Origin: Acidobacteriota bacterium
Lineage (GTDB): Bacteria > Acidobacteriota > Vicinamibacteria > Vicinamibacterales > 2-12-FULL-66-21
Direction: 5' to 3'
NCBI GenBank assembly: GCA_003222675.1
Contig: QHWT01000056.1
Coordinates: forward strand, 1 to 64,000
DNA length: 64,000 bases
Within the stretch, counting starts at the first letter, position 1, and each line of letters opens with the position of its first letter. Shown here piece after piece: positions 62,940 through 64,000 of this stretch. Made by a program: the position numbers and the translations under genes. The notes beneath the pieces were generated by a model that had not been told where the DNA came from, did no database searches, and saw nothing but the letters and a program-made list of their open reading frames with translations.

Positions 62940-64000
62940 TCATCTGTTACCGCGCGCCTGCTGGGCGTTCGCAAACTTCTCGAGCAGCGCGTCGGTCTCT
63001 GCGAATGAGATGCAGGCATCCGTAATGCTCTGGCCGTAGACGGCGGGGTGGCCTGGCACGTAGTCCTGCCGGCCACCCACCAGATGACTCTCCAGCATTG
63101 CTCCAAAAATCTGCCACGATCCTGAAGCCACCTGTTGGCAGATCGATGCCGCAACGTCTGCCTGGCGGGCGGGATCCTTGAGACTGTTGCCATGCGAGCA
63201 GTCGATCATCACGCTTTCCCCCAAGCCTTTGGCTGCAAGCAGTCCACAGATCTGCTGGACGTGCACGGCGTCGTAGTTCGGACCGGTTTGCGTCCCGCCG
63301 CGCAGAATGACATGGCAATTGTCGTTGCCGGTCGTATGGAAAATGGCGCCGACGCCCTGTTTGGTGACCGAGGGGAACCAGTGGGGGAAACGCGCCGTCA
63401 GGACAGCATCGACGGCGGTCCGGACGTTCCCGTCCGTACTGTTCTTGAACCCGACCGGCATCGAGAGGCCCGACGCGAGCTCGCGATGGACCTGGCTCTC
63501 CGTCGTCCTCGCGCCGATTGCCACCCATGAGGTAAGGTCCGCGATGTGCTGAGGAATCTGCATGTCGAGGAATTCCGACGCCGTTGGCAGACCGAGGTCG
63601 TTGACGTCGAGGAGGAGCTTGCGGGCCATCCTCAGGCCTTTGTTAATGTGATAGGTCTCGTCGAGATCGGGATCGTTGATCAGTCCCTTCCAGCCGACCG
63701 AGGTCCGAGGCTTCTCGAAGTAGCTGCGCATGATCACGATGAGGTGGTCCGCGTAGCGTGCAGCCACCGGCTGCATGCGTTCCGCGTACTCGAGCGCAGC
63801 GGTCGTATCGTGGATCGAACAAGGGCCGACGATGATCACAAGCCGGGAATCGCGGCCTTGGAGCGCGGCGCCGACGGCCAGCCGCGTGTTGGCGATGACG
63901 TTCGACGCGCGCTCGGTGAGCGGGATCTCTTCGAGCAGAATCGCGGGCGGTATCAGGGGACGAACCTGGGTGATGCGCAGATCGTCTGTCTGTCGAAACA
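62940..64000 (-). CDS. aroG: Class I DAHP synthase (partial, runs off the right edge)
   Basis: The visible part reads, from the edge, TDDLRITQVRPLIPPAILLE, AVGAALQGRDSRLVIIVGPC, then SIHDTTAALEYA, FEKPRTSVGWKGLINDPDLD, ILRGGTQTGPNYDA, MIDCSHGNSLKDP, and ends QQARGNR at 62940. It is a type I-alpha 3-deoxy-7-phosphoheptulonate synthase of the AroF/G/H group, the first step of the shikimate pathway. PEP-binding GPCSIHD and KPRTSVGWKG and the metal residues (Cys in GPC, His in the DCSHGN box) are present. The frame is open from the right edge through the N-terminus of the family, so only a few residues are missing. Allosteric type cannot be told. Confidence 0.95.
   Translation of the reverse strand, partial: FRQTDDLRITQVRPLIPPAILLEEIPLTERASNVIANTRLAVGAALQGRDSRLVIIVGPCSIHDTTAALEYAERMQPVAARYADHLIVIMRSYFEKPRTSVGWKGLINDPDLDETYHINKGLRMARKLLLDVNDLGLPTASEFLDMQIPQHIADLTSWVAIGARTTESQVHRELASGLSMPVGFKNSTDGNVRTAVDAVLTARFPHWFPSVTKQGVGAIFHTTGNDNCHVILRGGTQTGPNYDAVHVQQICGLLAAKGLGESVMIDCSHGNSLKDPARQADVAASICQQVASGSWQIFGAMLESHLVGGRQDYVPGHPAVYGQSITDACISFAETDALLEKFANAQQARGNR

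Noticed and set aside
1-64000. CRISPR arrays, rRNA genes, intact insertion sequences
   Set aside because: No regularly spaced repeats, rRNA-like segments or transposase genes with terminal repeats were seen.

Overview
The window looks like a chromosomal segment of a soil-type Acidobacteriota, most likely class Vicinamibacteria. The base composition is GC-rich. Several families typical of that group are present: FtsX/MacB-type permeases of the 'Acidobacterial duplicated orphan permease' (ADOP) family without an ATPase gene, their partner PadR regulators, a TIGR03435-type domain, DUF1080 proteins, a DUF2934 protein and a PEP-CTERM remnant. Taxonomy is inferred from family content only; no rRNA is present.

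Layout. 0-2.1 kb: a tRNA-Lys-like 3' scar and a GH13 amylase lipoprotein (-). 2.8-10.5 kb: a tRNA-Ser(GGA) gene whose 18-bp 3' core is repeated at 10.45 kb. The repeat brackets about 7.6 kb holding a GNAT protein, secreted proteins, a frameshifted SH3/beta-barrel protein, Hsp20, a monooxygenase-fold protein, an XRE regulator and three tiny membrane-protein genes. 10.5-12.2 kb: a gene graveyard (ankyrin, RibD/DHFR and QueA-like fragments). 12.4-16.1 kb: aquaporin, DUF2934 protein and a serine hydrolase. 16.5-29.3 kb: a PadR-permease cassette, broken permeases, a lipoprotein with an internal stop, a PEBP-like protein, a truncated methyltransferase abutting an integrase remnant, and an intact permease. 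29.6-31.9 kb: a BlaI/M56-peptidase pair whose peptidase carries a TIGR03435 domain. 32.2-34.3 kb: a PadR gene with a gutted permease and a DUF1080 gene. 34.4-47.8 kb: four intact permeases in a row, three of them with their own PadR gene. 47.9-55.3 kb: a PAS histidine kinase, an ADP-ribosylglycohydrolase, a broken PEP-CTERM protein, and an operon of secreted protein, desaturase-Rossmann fusion and sulfatase-like phosphotransferase. 55.5-64 kb: DUF1080, permease, polysaccharide deacetylase, a small secreted protein, a TAT-exported Gfo/Idh/MocA oxidoreductase and a DAHP synthase that runs off the right edge.

The main theme is the PadR-ADOP cassette. Seven intact permeases and three broken ones lie in the window, with five PadR genes. 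The PadR-linked permeases (4 of 4 intact) carry an N-terminal cytosolic extension of about 80 residues that the three unlinked permeases lack. Each PadR gene has a different palindrome at its promoter or start, which suggests that each cassette is autoregulated and insulated from its paralogues. The PadR/ADOP pairing is known (TIGR03433/TIGR03434). The cassette-specific palindromes and the correlation with the N-terminal extension are the observations here that I would follow up first.
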